From contig CALHGK010000002.1 of NCBI GenBank assembly GCA_938030095.1, positions 1 through 35,996 on the forward strand: DNA of 35,996 bases, given 5' to 3'. The translations under genes and the position numbers were made by a program. Below are positions 1-8,309 of this stretch, piece by piece. Below the pieces are notes generated by a model. It was given only the letters and a program-made list of their open reading frames with translations, ran no database searches and was not told where the DNA came from. How positions within the stretch are numbered: the stretch's first letter is position 1; each line of letters begins with the position of its first letter. The stretch comes from an uncultured Candidatus Saccharibacteria bacterium. Its GTDB lineage: Bacteria; Patescibacteriota; Saccharimonadia; Saccharimonadales; Saccharimonadaceae.

Positions 1-1998
1 GCCGTCAATTTCAAAGGTGATGTCATCCACCCACGGGCGGTGATAATCATCCAGCGCCACGCCGCTCAATTCCTTCAGCTCCGCATACGAGCCAACCACC
101 CTCACCGTGCCGCGGTCGCCCTTCCACACCGGCATAGCCGTCGCCCAGAAGCGGTCGCGACTCAGGTTCCAGTCTGGCGCTTGCTCGATATTTTTGGCAA
201 AGCGGCCGTGCTTCAGGTGGCTCGGGAACCAATTGATATGCTCGTTCTCATCCAACATAAGCGGCTTTTGCCCCTGGATGGCGAAGAACCAGCTGGGGAT
301 GGCCCGGTACATGATGCGCTGCTTGCTACGCGGATTGAATGGGTATTCATGGCGAATGTACTCAATCTTCCACACCGCGCCCTTTTCCTTAAGGTCTTTG
401 GCGATGAACTTGTTATTATCCCACACCTCCAGGCCTGTGTAATTGCCATCGGTGTAGTAGCCGTTATCATCGATGACGTGGAAGGCGCTAATGCCGTGGC
501 GCTTGGCCAGCTCAAAGTCGTCCTCACCATAGGCCGGCGCAATATGGACGATGCCCGTACCCGACTCGTGCGAGACGAAGTCCGCCGCGTAAATAGTGTG
601 GATCTTGTCATTTTCCGGCCAAGTCGAGCCAGTATCGAGCGGCTGGTAGTTCTTACCCACCAATTCGCTGCCGGGGAAGGTGCGCAATACGTCGTAGTCC
701 AGCGGCTGGTGCTTTTCGTCCTGCAATACACGCTCCAGCGCCTCTTCGGCGATGATCAGTTTTTCGCCATCTACCAGCACCTCGCAGTACGTCATCTCCG
801 GATTAACCGCCAGCATCAGGTTGGCTGGGAGCGTCCATGGGGTAGTGGTCCAGGCCAGGACAGATACAGAATCTTGAGCTTCAACAAACGCTTCAATCGC
901 CTGCTGAGTCACGGCTGTCACAGGGCGGCTCAGCAGCTCTTCTGGTGTACCCATAGCAAATCCTGCACCCTCGTGTAGTTTGAGTTTTTCAGCGTCCACA
1001 CCAGTAACAATATAGATAGAGCATGCAACGTTCGTTCCATTTTCGTGCTTGACGGTCTGCAGTAGTAGATTTCTCGAATTTACTTCAAGCTCAAGCTCCT
1101 CCTCAAGTTCACGACGCAGCGTCTCAATTGGCGACTCACTCTCATGGCTCGTCCCACCAAAGAGGCTCACCATGCCTGGGTTTGTGATTCCTGGCTTATC
1201 ATCTCGCTGCTGCGCAATAAGTTTGCCATTCGTATCCACCAACAAAGCACCGACATAACTCCTCTCGCATTCGTCAAAGCCTGCTGGCTTTTGCGTATCA
1301 TTCAACTTAAACTTCACATACACACTCGGGTCGGTCACCGTTTGGTAGGCGTCGTTGTCCATGGTCACTTCGGCCTTGCTCACTGGGGTGGCGAACTTGG
1401 TGTCGTACATCAGAACCTTTTCGCCTTCGTAGATCTTGCCCGCCGCGTGCAGCTGCTTAAAGGCCCACCAGACGCTCTCCATAAAATCCTTGTCCATGGT
1501 GCGGTAGGCGCCTTTGAAATCTACCCAGCGGCCGATGCGGTCGATCACGCCCTGCCAGGTTTCGCTGTTGGCCACCATACTCTCACGCGCCTTGGTGATG
1601 TATGTTTCCAGACTGATGGTTGGCAGCGGCTGACCATCTTTATCCAGCGGTGCTGGCTGACCCGGGCACGTCACAATCTGCCGCCGGTCGGTAATATTCA
1701 GCTGCTTTTCGACGAAATTCTCCGCCGGCAGACCATGGCAATCCCAGCCCCAACGGCGCTCCACGCGCTTGCCCTTCATCGTCCAGTAGCGTGGCACTGC
1801 ATCCTTGACGATGCTACTGAGCAGCGTCCCATGGTGCGGCACCCCAGTAATAAACGGCGGCCCATCATAAAAGACATAGGCGTTATCTGCTGGCCGCTGC
1901 ACCACCGACTTTTCAAACGTCTGGTCATCCTTCCAGCGCTGCACCCAATCCTTTTCGTATTCTGCCGCCCGGCGGCGTGTGCCATGTGTGAATTTCAT
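1..1998 (-). CDS. ileS: Isoleucyl-tRNA synthetase with inserted NUDIX domain (3' end outside window)
   Basis: Class I aminoacyl-tRNA synthetase that charges tRNA-Ile and edits mischarged valine in the cytoplasm. 666 codons are visible; the KMSKS motif and C-terminus lie beyond the left edge. The start ATG (1996-1998) follows a good AAGGAG site. Residues 47-60 hold the HIGH-type signature (PPFITGVPHHGTLL, HHGT at 55-58). The CP1 editing domain is recognisable from WTTTPWTLPAN (about 383-393) and from GTGIVHIAPAYGEDDF further on. Between KFKL (about 229-232) and LAWTTTPW lies an insert of about 140 residues that is not part of normal IleRS. It contains a NUDIX box: G282, E288, R296-E297, E300-E301, with the usual final Gly replaced by Glu303. 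I translated this stretch codon by codon and the frame is open across both junctions, so it is not a frameshift artefact. The gene is downstream of the YunG-UDG gene and a T-box-like leader, which fits tRNA-controlled expression. Confidence 0.95.
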   Translation of the reverse strand, partial: MKFTHGTRRRAAEYEKDWVQRWKDDQTFEKSVVQRPADNAYVFYDGPPFITGVPHHGTLLSSIVKDAVPRYWTMKGKRVERRWGWDCHGLPAENFVEKQLNITDRRQIVTCPGQPAPLDKDGQPLPTISLETYITKARESMVANSETWQGVIDRIGRWVDFKGAYRTMDKDFMESVWWAFKQLHAAGKIYEGEKVLMYDTKFATPVSKAEVTMDNDAYQTVTDPSVYVKFKLNDTQKPAGFDECERSYVGALLVDTNGKLIAQQRDDKPGITNPGMVSLFGGTSHESESPIETLRRELEEELELEVNSRNLLLQTVKHENGTNVACSIYIVTGVDAEKLKLHEGAGFAMGTPEELLSRPVTAVTQQAIEAFVEAQDSVSVLAWTTTPWTLPANLMLAVNPEMTYCEVLVDGEKLIIAEEALERVLQDEKHQPLDYDVLRTFPGSELVGKNYQPLDTGSTWPENDKIHTIYAADFVSHESGTGIVHIAPAYGEDDFELAKRHGISAFHVIDDNGYYTDGNYTGLEVWDNNKFIAKDLKEKGAVWKIEYIRHEYPFNPRSKQRIMYRAIPSWFFAIQGQKPLMLDENEHINWFPSHLKHGRFAKNIEQAPDWNLSRDRFWATAMPVWKGDRGTVRVVGSYAELKELSGVALDDYHRPWVDDITFEIDG
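865..1272 (-). other. NUDIX hydrolase domain embedded in IleRS CP1 region
   Basis: Residues about 243-378 of the IleRS reading frame read as a full NUDIX domain. There is a first strand (YVGALLVDTNGKLIAQQRD), a loop ending in SLFGG, the NUDIX box at residues 282-304, a later strand (ACSIYIVTG) and a C-terminal helix (TQQAIEAFVEA). The metal-binding glutamates RELEEE (296-301) are intact, so hydrolysis of a nucleoside-diphosphate-linked substrate is plausible. The substrate cannot be read from sequence. Confidence 0.9.
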
Positions 1999-2071
1999 TA
2001 TGTTTCTCCTTGATTTATCTTATACTGCTTATTCAATTACATTAAGTCTTAACCAGATTGCCGTATGTATA

Positions 2072-3031
2072 TCATATTGCACCTCTGTAATATTCACGTA
2101 TTGATTCAAAAATTGGAATATTGTCTTTATACCCACGCGGCGATATTGGTGACGGGTGGAAAATTGGTATAACTACACTCTCACCCATGGCATACCGTTT
2201 ACCAACAACGTCGCTCAGCCGGCGGAATGGCTCCTCAATCAGTGCCTGGGTCGGGATAGTCCCCATCGTCAGGATGAGTTTTGGATTTAGTATGCGCAAC
2301 TGCTGTCTAAGCGTTGGTCTATAGAGAGCGGCTAGATCTTTAAGATAACGGCGATCGGACGGAAAGCACTTGATTGCCTCTGTAAACGTAACTGCTAGCA
2401 GCTCCTTACCAAGGATAGAAAGGAGTTTTTGCATTATCACACCACTTGGCAGCAGCTTTCCGTCTGTATTGCGCCAGGCAACACCGCTCTTCACCCAGCC
2501 AGTTCGCGCTGGCGCTTCGCCAACAATGACGATACTATTCGTATCGCCAAACCATATAGTCTGGTCGCGCAAGCAATCCTTGCCCATATGGCCGTAATCG
2601 ACGCACCCAATTGCTTGAGCCACCACATCCAGCTCAACCAAAAACCGCTCTACCCGCTCCTTCAGCAGCTCGTACCGCCGGCGGGTGTCGGCGTGGCGCA
2701 GAATCCTCTGGCGGCTGCGCACGGTAGCGGTATCGTAATTAATCGCCACCGTGCCAAACTGCCCGGCCGTGCTATCCACCACCTGGCCATCAATACGATT
2801 AAAGTAATGCGGCGTGCCCGCCACCACGCAGCGGCAAATCTCGCCACCACAGTAATCCTGCAGCACCAAGGCCGAAACGGCACACTGCCCGCTGCTGGGG
2901 TTGTGCGGCGTCCAGGCCACCAGCGGGGAGGCCGTCTGTGCAGTCCAGCTGGCGGCAAGGGCAGCACGAACAGCCGCACACGTATGGCAAGTGGCGTGCT
3001 GCAAAGCTGACTTATGGGCTGGCAATGGCAT
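2072..3031 (-). CDS. YunG-like domain fused to uracil-DNA glycosylase superfamily domain
   Basis: A 319-residue protein with two parts. Residues about 35-125 resemble the YunG family: PHNPSSGQCAVSALVLQDY followed by GGEI, HYFNRIDG and VDSTAGQFG. From about residue 165 to the end it resembles uracil-DNA glycosylases: the active-site loop SIVIVGEAPARTGW and the C-terminal loop PIFHPSPISPRG, whose His contacts the base or phosphate in this superfamily. It would excise uracil or a related base from DNA. The start ATG (3029-3031) follows AAGGAG at 3042-3037. ileS begins 73 nt downstream in the same direction, so the two are probably co-transcribed behind the T-box-like leader. The role of the YunG part is unknown to me, and substrate specificity is uncertain. 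Confidence 0.75.
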   Translation of the reverse strand: MPLPAHKSALQHATCHTCAAVRAALAASWTAQTASPLVAWTPHNPSSGQCAVSALVLQDYCGGEICRCVVAGTPHYFNRIDGQVVDSTAGQFGTVAINYDTATVRSRQRILRHADTRRRYELLKERVERFLVELDVVAQAIGCVDYGHMGKDCLRDQTIWFGDTNSIVIVGEAPARTGWVKSGVAWRNTDGKLLPSGVIMQKLLSILGKELLAVTFTEAIKCFPSDRRYLKDLAALYRPTLRQQLRILNPKLILTMGTIPTQALIEEPFRRLSDVVGKRYAMGESVVIPIFHPSPISPRGYKDNIPIFESIREYYRGAI

Positions 3032-3347
3032 ATCTGCTCCTTATATAATTAAAAATCACCTCTTCTGAACTCGAGAATCCGCTGGGTATTTGTGCGGACG
3101 GTACCATCTCGATTCCAAAAGAAGTGATTCTCGCCGGAGCCTCGGGGCTGTTGCACAGGCCTCGGGGCGCGCCGTCTGGTTCTTTCAGCACTTGATTATT
3201 GCCTTGTCGCAGCATGCGCGGCGGGGTCTATTCTTGGCTACTTAGATTCACAGCTCTTTATGAAAATAACAAACCAATTTCTTCCCGCAGGCTTCGTGGG
3301 TGATAGCCACTCATTTTGCGCACCATAAGCTACGCAAAAATGCCTCT
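3032..3347 (-). promoter_or_regulatory. Candidate T-box leader (tRNA-Ile sensing) of the UDG-ileS operon
   Basis: A 315-nt leader precedes the UDG-ileS operon, with a -10 box TACAAT at 3359-3354. It carries the T-box hallmark TGGTACC (TGGTAC at 3106-3101), whose UGGU would pair with the ACCA end of tRNA-Ile. The bulge sits in an antiterminator or antisequestrator stem: GAATCGAGA (3115-3107) pairs with TCTCGAGTTC, and GTCCGC (3099-3094) pairs with GCGGAT. An upstream CGAGAATC (3133-3126) is exactly complementary to GATTCTCG (3079-3072), the 3' side of that stem, giving a mutually exclusive fold. The SD is at 3042-3037. The specifier is not certain: an AUC lies at 3196-3194 and another in the 5' hairpin region. 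Stem I is therefore not assigned. Confidence 0.65.
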
Positions 3348-3396
3348 GGGTCTATTGTAGCGCACTAGCCGCAAAACCAAAAGTACTTACACATCA

Positions 3397-3436
3397 AGAT
3401 ATAGCTCAATTAATCTAACTAGCTATATCTTTTTAC
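3397..3436. terminator. 10-bp hairpin after tag, possible terminator
   Basis: AGATATAGCT (3397-3406) pairs with AGCTATATCT (3421-3430) and is followed on the plus strand by TTTTT. It lies just past the tag stop codon. On the minus strand, the direction of tag, there is no U-run, so its role as the tag terminator is doubtful. Confidence 0.4.
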
Positions 3437-3438
3437 TC

Positions 3439-4020
3439 TCATGCAGGGTGAATGCTCAGCGCCGCGCACTCCTTGTACCGAAAGCACCCCACCACGTGGT
3501 CATTCACCATCCCTGCAGCCTGCATAAAGGCGTAGCACGTGGTTGGGCCGACGAAGGCAAAGCCGTCCCGCTTGAGCTGCGCACTCATTGCCCGGGATGT
3601 AGCCGTATCGGCGGGTACATCACGTGCACTATGCCAGCGGTTCTGCACGGGCGCGCCACCCGCCAGACCCCATAAGTACGCCTGCAAACTGCCGTGCTGA
3701 CGAGCGACCCGCAGCGCCGCCTGGGCATTGGTGCGCACCGCATAAATTTTGCGCCGGTTACGAACAATGTGCGTGTCGTGAGTAAGCGCCTCCAGCTCTG
3801 CATCCGTCATGGCGGCTACTTTTGTGATTTCAAATTGGTAAAAGGCCTGCCGGTAGCCCGCCCGCTTAGCCAAAATCGTGCTCCAGCTCAGGCCAGCCTG
3901 TGCACCCTCCAGGCAGAGTAGCTCAAATAATTTCCGGTCATCATACAGCGGCACACCCCACTCGGTGTCGTGGTAGGTGCGCTCATTATCGCTACATTCA
4001 GCCCAAGGGCAACGGTTCAT
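3439..4020 (-). CDS. tag: DNA-3-methyladenine glycosylase I
   Basis: Base-excision repair enzyme that removes 3-methyladenine from alkylated DNA. It has 193 residues, the normal family length. The zinc-site residues of E. coli Tag are all in register: Cys4 and His17 in MNRCPW and TYHDTEWG, then a C-terminal His and Cys in NDHVVGC. The catalytic Glu38 is present in LLCLEGAQAGLSW. The start at 4020 is chosen because the protein must begin MNRCPWAECSD. A longer in-frame version up to 4089 would add 23 unconserved residues. A TATACT box (4032-4027) ends 6 nt before this ATG and no SD is seen, so the transcript is probably leaderless. Confidence 0.95.
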   Translation of the reverse strand: MNRCPWAECSDNERTYHDTEWGVPLYDDRKLFELLCLEGAQAGLSWSTILAKRAGYRQAFYQFEITKVAAMTDAELEALTHDTHIVRNRRKIYAVRTNAQAALRVARQHGSLQAYLWGLAGGAPVQNRWHSARDVPADTATSRAMSAQLKRDGFAFVGPTTCYAFMQAAGMVNDHVVGCFRYKECAALSIHPA

Positions 4021-4032
4021 AATCCTAGTATA
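4021..4032 (-). promoter_or_regulatory. -10 box 6 nt upstream of tag start
   Basis: TATACT at 4032-4027 is preceded by TGC, giving an extended -10 (TGC-TATACT). It is followed by six bases and the ATG. Transcription would begin at or next to the A of the start codon. No convincing -35 is visible. Confidence 0.55.
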
Positions 4033-4089
4033 GCAAGAAAGGCTAGCGTAGGACATTTGCATATACCTTATCAAAAATCTTGTCAGCAC

Positions 4090-4600
4090 ATTTTTTATAC
4101 TTTGTGTATGTGTTGTAGCTAAGGTAGACTTGCAAGACGTGCTTGTATGAAATTTGAATATTTTTATAGTAGTTCATTTTTATTTATTTTTATATGGCTA
4201 GTGAACGGATTAGTAAATCATGTTGCTTTGCATACTATTTTTGTAAGCAGTACATTTTTGTGTACGTTGCTGTCGCGCACATTTATTATTACTAGCGAGG
4301 CAGATTAATCCATCATGCACAAATACCGCAAAGCTATCACAATCCTTGCCGATTAGTGTACACAAAAATCAAAAACGCTGACGTATGTTACTAAACCACT
4401 CTCACATTGCAGTACCACAATCAATATGTGACAATGAGCAATCCAGCAACAAGAAATTTTATCAATTACATATAGCGGACATGCAGCTCATTACTAATAG
4501 CATCAGCAATTTTTTAAGCCAAGTACGAAGTTGAAAAATCGGGCAGCGTACTATCGTGCCAGCGCTACCCACACTCCACTGCCTGCGTACCTCAACACAA
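4090..4600. other. AT-rich intergenic region, no gene seen
   Basis: About 510 nt between tag and the terminator of the LiaF-like gene. No reading frame here resembles a protein. An imperfect hairpin around 4232-4275 (AGCAGTACA and TGTGTACGTTGCT) is the only structure noted. Confidence 0.5.
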
Positions 4601-4640
4601 AAACAAACACGCTTCTCGTTGCTAGCAAGAAGCGTGTTGT
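4600..4640 (-). terminator. Rho-independent terminator of LiaF-like gene
   Basis: ACACGCTTCT (4607-4616) and AGAAGCGTGT (4628-4637) form a perfect 10-bp stem. It is followed on the minus strand by a T-rich tail (GTTTGTTTTTG). It lies 23 nt past the stop codon of the membrane protein gene. Confidence 0.85.
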
Positions 4641-4660
4641 AGCGAAGTATCGTTTTTCTA

Positions 4661-5323
4661 TTATTTAATTTCGAGCTCACCAAGGACGCAGTCGCCGCGA
4701 ATGTAGACCGTCTTTTTGGCACTCTTGGCAGCGTTGGTTTTGTCGTCTACGCCGCCGAGGATGCTGGTGACCTGCGTCCTGACGATGACGTTGTCTGGAA
4801 AAATAATATTGATGCTACCACACAGAACAAAAATATCAATCACCGCACCATCCTCTATCTTGGCTTGGCGCAGGTCGAGATCCACCTGACCAAACGCTGC
4901 CGAAAGCGAGTTACCTGCAAATTCGCCTTTTATCTTGCGTGTGTTGCCCGAGAAGGAGGCAACCATATTATCGTCCGACGATTGTTTTGCGATACGGCGC
5001 TGGCGCTGCGACAAATTAAAAATAATCGTCAGGCCAATCGCGATCAGCACCAGTGGCAAAAACATTCGCCAAATATTAACGTTATTATGCAAAAATGCAT
5101 TCGCGCCAATTGTTAGGCCAACTGCTACCCAGAGCGCTCCCCACAGCCAATTGCGATTGCGCAGTGTGAGCACACCAACCATGATAAATCCAAGCGCACA
5201 CAAACCATACCAAAACTCCCGCCAGTAATGAAACTGCACGCCAAAGCTCTCGCTTAATAATATCCCGCCCAGCGCCACAAACGCCGCGCCAGCACCAATC
5301 CGTAAAATTGTATTGTTCTTCAT
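4661..5323 (-). CDS. LiaF-like membrane protein (LiaI/LiaF TM region plus C-terminal beta domain)
   Basis: A 220-residue protein. The first ~108 residues contain four hydrophobic segments in two paired hairpins (around 7-22, 36-54, 61-78 and 87-104), the arrangement of the LiaI/LiaF transmembrane region. The C-terminal half (about 125-220) is a soluble, strand-rich domain with repeated patterns such as LSAAFGQVDLDLRQAKIEDG and CGSINIIFPDNVIVRTQV, typical of the LiaF/cell-wall-stress (DUF2154-like) domain. In Firmicutes LiaF restrains an envelope-stress two-component system; no kinase or regulator is nearby here, so that role is not shown. The start ATG has no SD. An extended -10 (TGG-TATGCT, 5338-5330) ends 6 nt before it and a TATAAT lies slightly further up (5346-5341), so a leaderless transcript is possible. 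Confidence 0.8.
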   Translation of the reverse strand: MKNNTILRIGAGAAFVALGGILLSESFGVQFHYWREFWYGLCALGFIMVGVLTLRNRNWLWGALWVAVGLTIGANAFLHNNVNIWRMFLPLVLIAIGLTIIFNLSQRQRRIAKQSSDDNMVASFSGNTRKIKGEFAGNSLSAAFGQVDLDLRQAKIEDGAVIDIFVLCGSINIIFPDNVIVRTQVTSILGGVDDKTNAAKSAKKTVYIRGDCVLGELEIK

Positions 5324-7350
5324 GTCGCTAGCATACCATTATTATAGGCAGCATACAACAAGCCCACCTCTGTCCCAACCTCACCGCAAAGCTACTGATG
5401 CACTAGCGAAGCGCTGCCCAAAAGTCATTACTGTGTGCCAACCCACGCCACGCAAAGAGACACCACCCTCCCCTATCCATAATTGTATAAACGTTATAAC
5501 TATAACAACATTGCTTCATTTACCCCTGTTATTTCTCTTTTGCTATCACCAAGTCAATCGTTGTTATATATACAATATTCATTATTACCCACAACGTTGT
5601 CAGATTATCGCTCTACCGTCTCTGTTTTCGAATTTGTTTCGTTGTGGTTATGTATGTTGTTTTTTATACATATATAGAGCGCATGCATCTGAGGGTTATT
5701 GTTGTATATATCACACCTTATTCGTCACCTCGCGCCACCAATGGTATCCCGTATTTTATACAACACAATCTCAATTTACTCTCCTCACACTACTCTATTT
5801 TTTACAACATAACTATGTTGTGCTCTACACACCATATCTGCGCGTAGGCTTATCTACATCAGCTAATCCAGTCAAAGGCCCCTTATGCCTCCTGAGGGGC
5901 TGTGGATCCCTCGTCTAGCGCTTGGTAGACACAAATAGTCTCTCTCCTCTCCTTAGCGCTTTGGCGCATCACAGCACGCTATAGTGGGCTATTTTGCGCA
6001 TTCAGCAAGCGATACGGTGTGCAATGTGCATGAGTGCCGCTAACCCCGCCTGCTTGGCACGCATGCAGCCACTTTTCTGTGTAGTCATTCTGCTCGAATT
6101 CTTTGTACATTATATTTTGCGTATCGCTTGTTTTGTACAGCTTGCGCATTTTCGCTCAGCACAAAATATAGAGCGCTCAGCCTGTCGCACTGCACGATAC
6201 TTCGCTATAAGCTAATCATTTCTATATACCGCTTTACTATGTTTTTCTCATTGCAAAAAAGCGTGTATATTCTGTGCTCAATGGTGGGCAAAAATAGACG
6301 CAAACAGCTTTAGCATAGTCGATGTAGTAAGTAGCTAGCTACGAGCACCGCATGGATTTTTTTAAAAAACATAAGTGTATCACCAGCCATCACACCTCCT
6401 CGTTACTTCGCATAGTTCCGCACCCAGGTGCTGTGTTGTGCAGCAATAGCGCGTGCTTTGTCTTGTGTATACTGCAGCTTTCGCGCTCAACTCATTACTT
6501 TCAATATACAACCAAAATGATTTTTTTAATAAGTCATTTTTATTCGCAAAAATGCCTACTGCTAAGCACTGCGCTATTACATTATCTTTGCTTATTACTT
6601 CACCCTTTGCGCTCACGCTGCAACAAAATTTTCTGCGGCAAATAGCAACCAATACTCATCTGCCTTCATCAAGCCAAAAGCCGTATCATATTTTTATCAT
6701 CACACCGCACCTCGCTCACCCATCTTGCAAAAAACGCCTAGCGATTAGCCCGCAAAAATCAAGCTTACTCGCACCACTCTGCCAATCTCACGCCTCCGCC
6801 AAGCTAAACGCACTATCTCATTCATTCAATCCTGCACCACTTAGCAAACGCATCACTCACCTTCTGCTGAATATGTTGCGGTTGCTATTCAGACAAAATA
6901 CATCTACTACAGCACAGCAGCATTAGCATACTATCATCATATGTGTTAGTAAATTCGCGATGCGCACAAGCCTGCCAACACATTCACTATCAATAATGCA
7001 TAATGAACGAAACGCTAGTTATATTCATACGTACAGGCTCGCTAATAGGCAGCATCTTCCTCTCTATCTTGCTGTTTTGGTTGCGTTATGCAACAAAACC
7101 AATGCATTAACAGCACGTCGTGCTTAAGCCCCACAAAGAGCTTCATGGCTATGTTAAAATTCAGCATACACTATTTTGCACATTATTTTTCTATAACACC
7201 AAGCACACAGCACAAGCTAATGAGCACCTCACTTGCGTCAATATAGCGGTAGCTAGCACCATACCACAGCGTCACTAGCGCAAGAAAATAATGACTTACA
7301 CAAATGAATAAACAAAAGAGCACTATGAATAATACAAGATATCGTTCATT
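5324..7350. other. 2-kb region without a convincing gene
   Basis: The open frames here encode Cys/Tyr/His-rich or low-complexity strings with no recognisable motif or start signals. The plus strand is strikingly poor in G from about 6650 to 6900. The region contains repeated GTTGT/ACAAC-type inverted repeats, for example ACAACAT-aact-ATGTTGT near 5802-5820, and a GCCCCT/AGGGGC hairpin near 5878-5900. I cannot identify a tRNA, a known ncRNA, a CRISPR or an origin in it. It may hold decayed sequence or unrecognised RNAs. Confidence 0.5.
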
Positions 7351-7380
7351 TTAAAAAGCTTGCCAATCCTGACAAGCTCG
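7351..7380 (-). terminator. Rho-independent terminator of the ftsA-ftsZ-nrdR-VKOR block
   Basis: AGCTTG (7358-7363) pairs with CAAGCT (7373-7378), and the stem is followed on the minus strand by TTTTTAAAA. It lies 30 nt after the VKOR stop codon. Confidence 0.75.
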
Positions 7381-7409
7381 ATAATCTCACCGTACAAAAA
7401 CGACTTTAT

Positions 7410-8054
7410 CTACAGCAGCTCCGCGCCAAATTTCACAATAATCAGCGCCACCGCCAGCACTAGCACACTTACGCCACACAGCACATCATAGCCATGGCGA
7501 GCAAAGCGCTTAGTACGCTCACCACCAATCATTCCAGCCTCAATGCAGTAGCGCGTCATCCCAAAGAAGATCAGCAGCATGCCAACATCGAGCGTCAGGC
7601 ACCACGGGCACAGCACGCGAATAACGACAAAGCTCATATAAAACATCCACAGGGCAAAAATCATCCCGAGTACAGCGCCGCCCCAGGCACTCCGCACAAA
7701 CCAGCGCGGCAGGTGTGCCCCAGCCAGCAGTGCTACCACTACCGTTATCATCACTGGTATGGCCATCATACCAACGAAGCTGTTGGGGAAGCCAAACACC
7801 GTCGCCGACCAATGCTGCGCCACTGTGGAGCAGCTCAGCACAGCATTGACGTCGCAATTAAGTGCCCCACCTGGGTGCTGCGCCAAATGCAGTGCCTCAA
7901 GCGAGAGAACAAAGGATGCCACGAGCCCCAGGCCGCTACCCAAAGCCGCTGCCAACAATGCCGCCATGCCAGGCCGACGGAGCCATGGCGTACGGCTCAC
8001 ATCATCCGCCACCACAGTGGTCGCGGTATGTACTTTAGGCGTTTTAGCGGGCAT
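7410..8054 (-). CDS. Vitamin K epoxide reductase (VKOR) family membrane protein
   Basis: Membrane quinone-linked oxidoreductase that regenerates disulfide-forming partners outside the membrane. The 214-residue form starts at 8054. It has hydrophobic segments at about 31-52, 90-111, 123-147, 153-171 and 193-211. The two redox pairs are visible: loop cysteines Cys67 and Cys75 (LNCDVNAVLSC) and the membrane active site Cys149-Pro-Trp-Cys152. A longer start at 8267 would overlap most of the upstream gene and add unrelated residues. The start overlaps the end of the thioredoxin-like gene by 11 nt, so the two are translationally coupled. Paired with that protein it probably forms an oxidative-folding module, although its neighbour lacks a CxxC. 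Confidence 0.9.
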   Translation of the reverse strand: MPAKTPKVHTATTVVADDVSRTPWLRRPGMAALLAAALGSGLGLVASFVLSLEALHLAQHPGGALNCDVNAVLSCSTVAQHWSATVFGFPNSFVGMMAIPVMITVVVALLAGAHLPRWFVRSAWGGAVLGMIFALWMFYMSFVVIRVLCPWCLTLDVGMLLIFFGMTRYCIEAGMIGGERTKRFARHGYDVLCGVSVLVLAVALIIVKFGAELL

Positions 8055-8304
8055 AGTACCCCACTTCGTCGACAGTTGGCAGTGGCAAGCCGCGCCACAT
8101 GCCCAGCACCTGGCCGTTATCCGCCAAGGCAAGGATGGTGGGGTACTCCACAATGTCGTACGTGCGGCAGAGTGATTGCCCCTCACGTGTATCTGGGTCA
8201 AATTCCTCAATGGCATGACCTGTACGCCGGCTAAAGTCACGCAGATAATCGAAGACGCGGCGTGCATAGTCGCTTTCTGTCCGGTAGATGATGAGGACGC
8301 GCAT
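8044..8304 (-). CDS. Thioredoxin-fold protein lacking CxxC
   Basis: An 86-residue protein with a thioredoxin/glutaredoxin outline: first strand MRVLIIYRTE, a long helix, then IVEYPTILAL with the cis-proline (Pro55), and a final helix. At the position where the active-site CxxC should sit (after IIYR, about residues 9-12) there is TESDYA with no cysteine. The only Cys is Cys46. It cannot act as an ordinary dithiol oxidoreductase. It may scaffold or bind VKOR or a substrate. SD AGAGGT precedes the ATG. It lies between nrdR (5-nt gap) and VKOR (11-nt overlap). Confidence 0.75.
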   Translation of the reverse strand: MRVLIIYRTESDYARRVFDYLRDFSRRTGHAIEEFDPDTREGQSLCRTYDIVEYPTILALADNGQVLGMWRGLPLPTVDEVGYYAR

Positions 8305-8309
8305 ATGTT

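Noticed and set aside
40..978. A 312-codon plus-strand open frame
   Set aside because: It lies opposite ileS, whose minus-strand frame has clear IleRS and NUDIX motifs. The plus product has no recognisable domain and no SD.
3012..3215. A 67-codon minus-strand frame over the ileS operon leader
   Set aside because: It coincides with the T-box-like structures and ends inside the next gene. The RNA explanation fits better.
5313..5918. A 201-codon plus-strand frame in the gene desert
   Set aside because: The product is a Cys/Tyr/His-rich low-complexity string with no family resemblance, and the start overlaps the LiaF-like gene.
6453..6926. A 157-codon plus-strand frame
   Set aside because: Composition follows the local G-poor bias; there is no SD, no motif and no terminator.
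5324..7350. A replication origin in the gene desert
   Set aside because: No cluster of TTATNCACA-type DnaA boxes, no dnaA or dnaN nearby, and genes on both sides run in the same direction.
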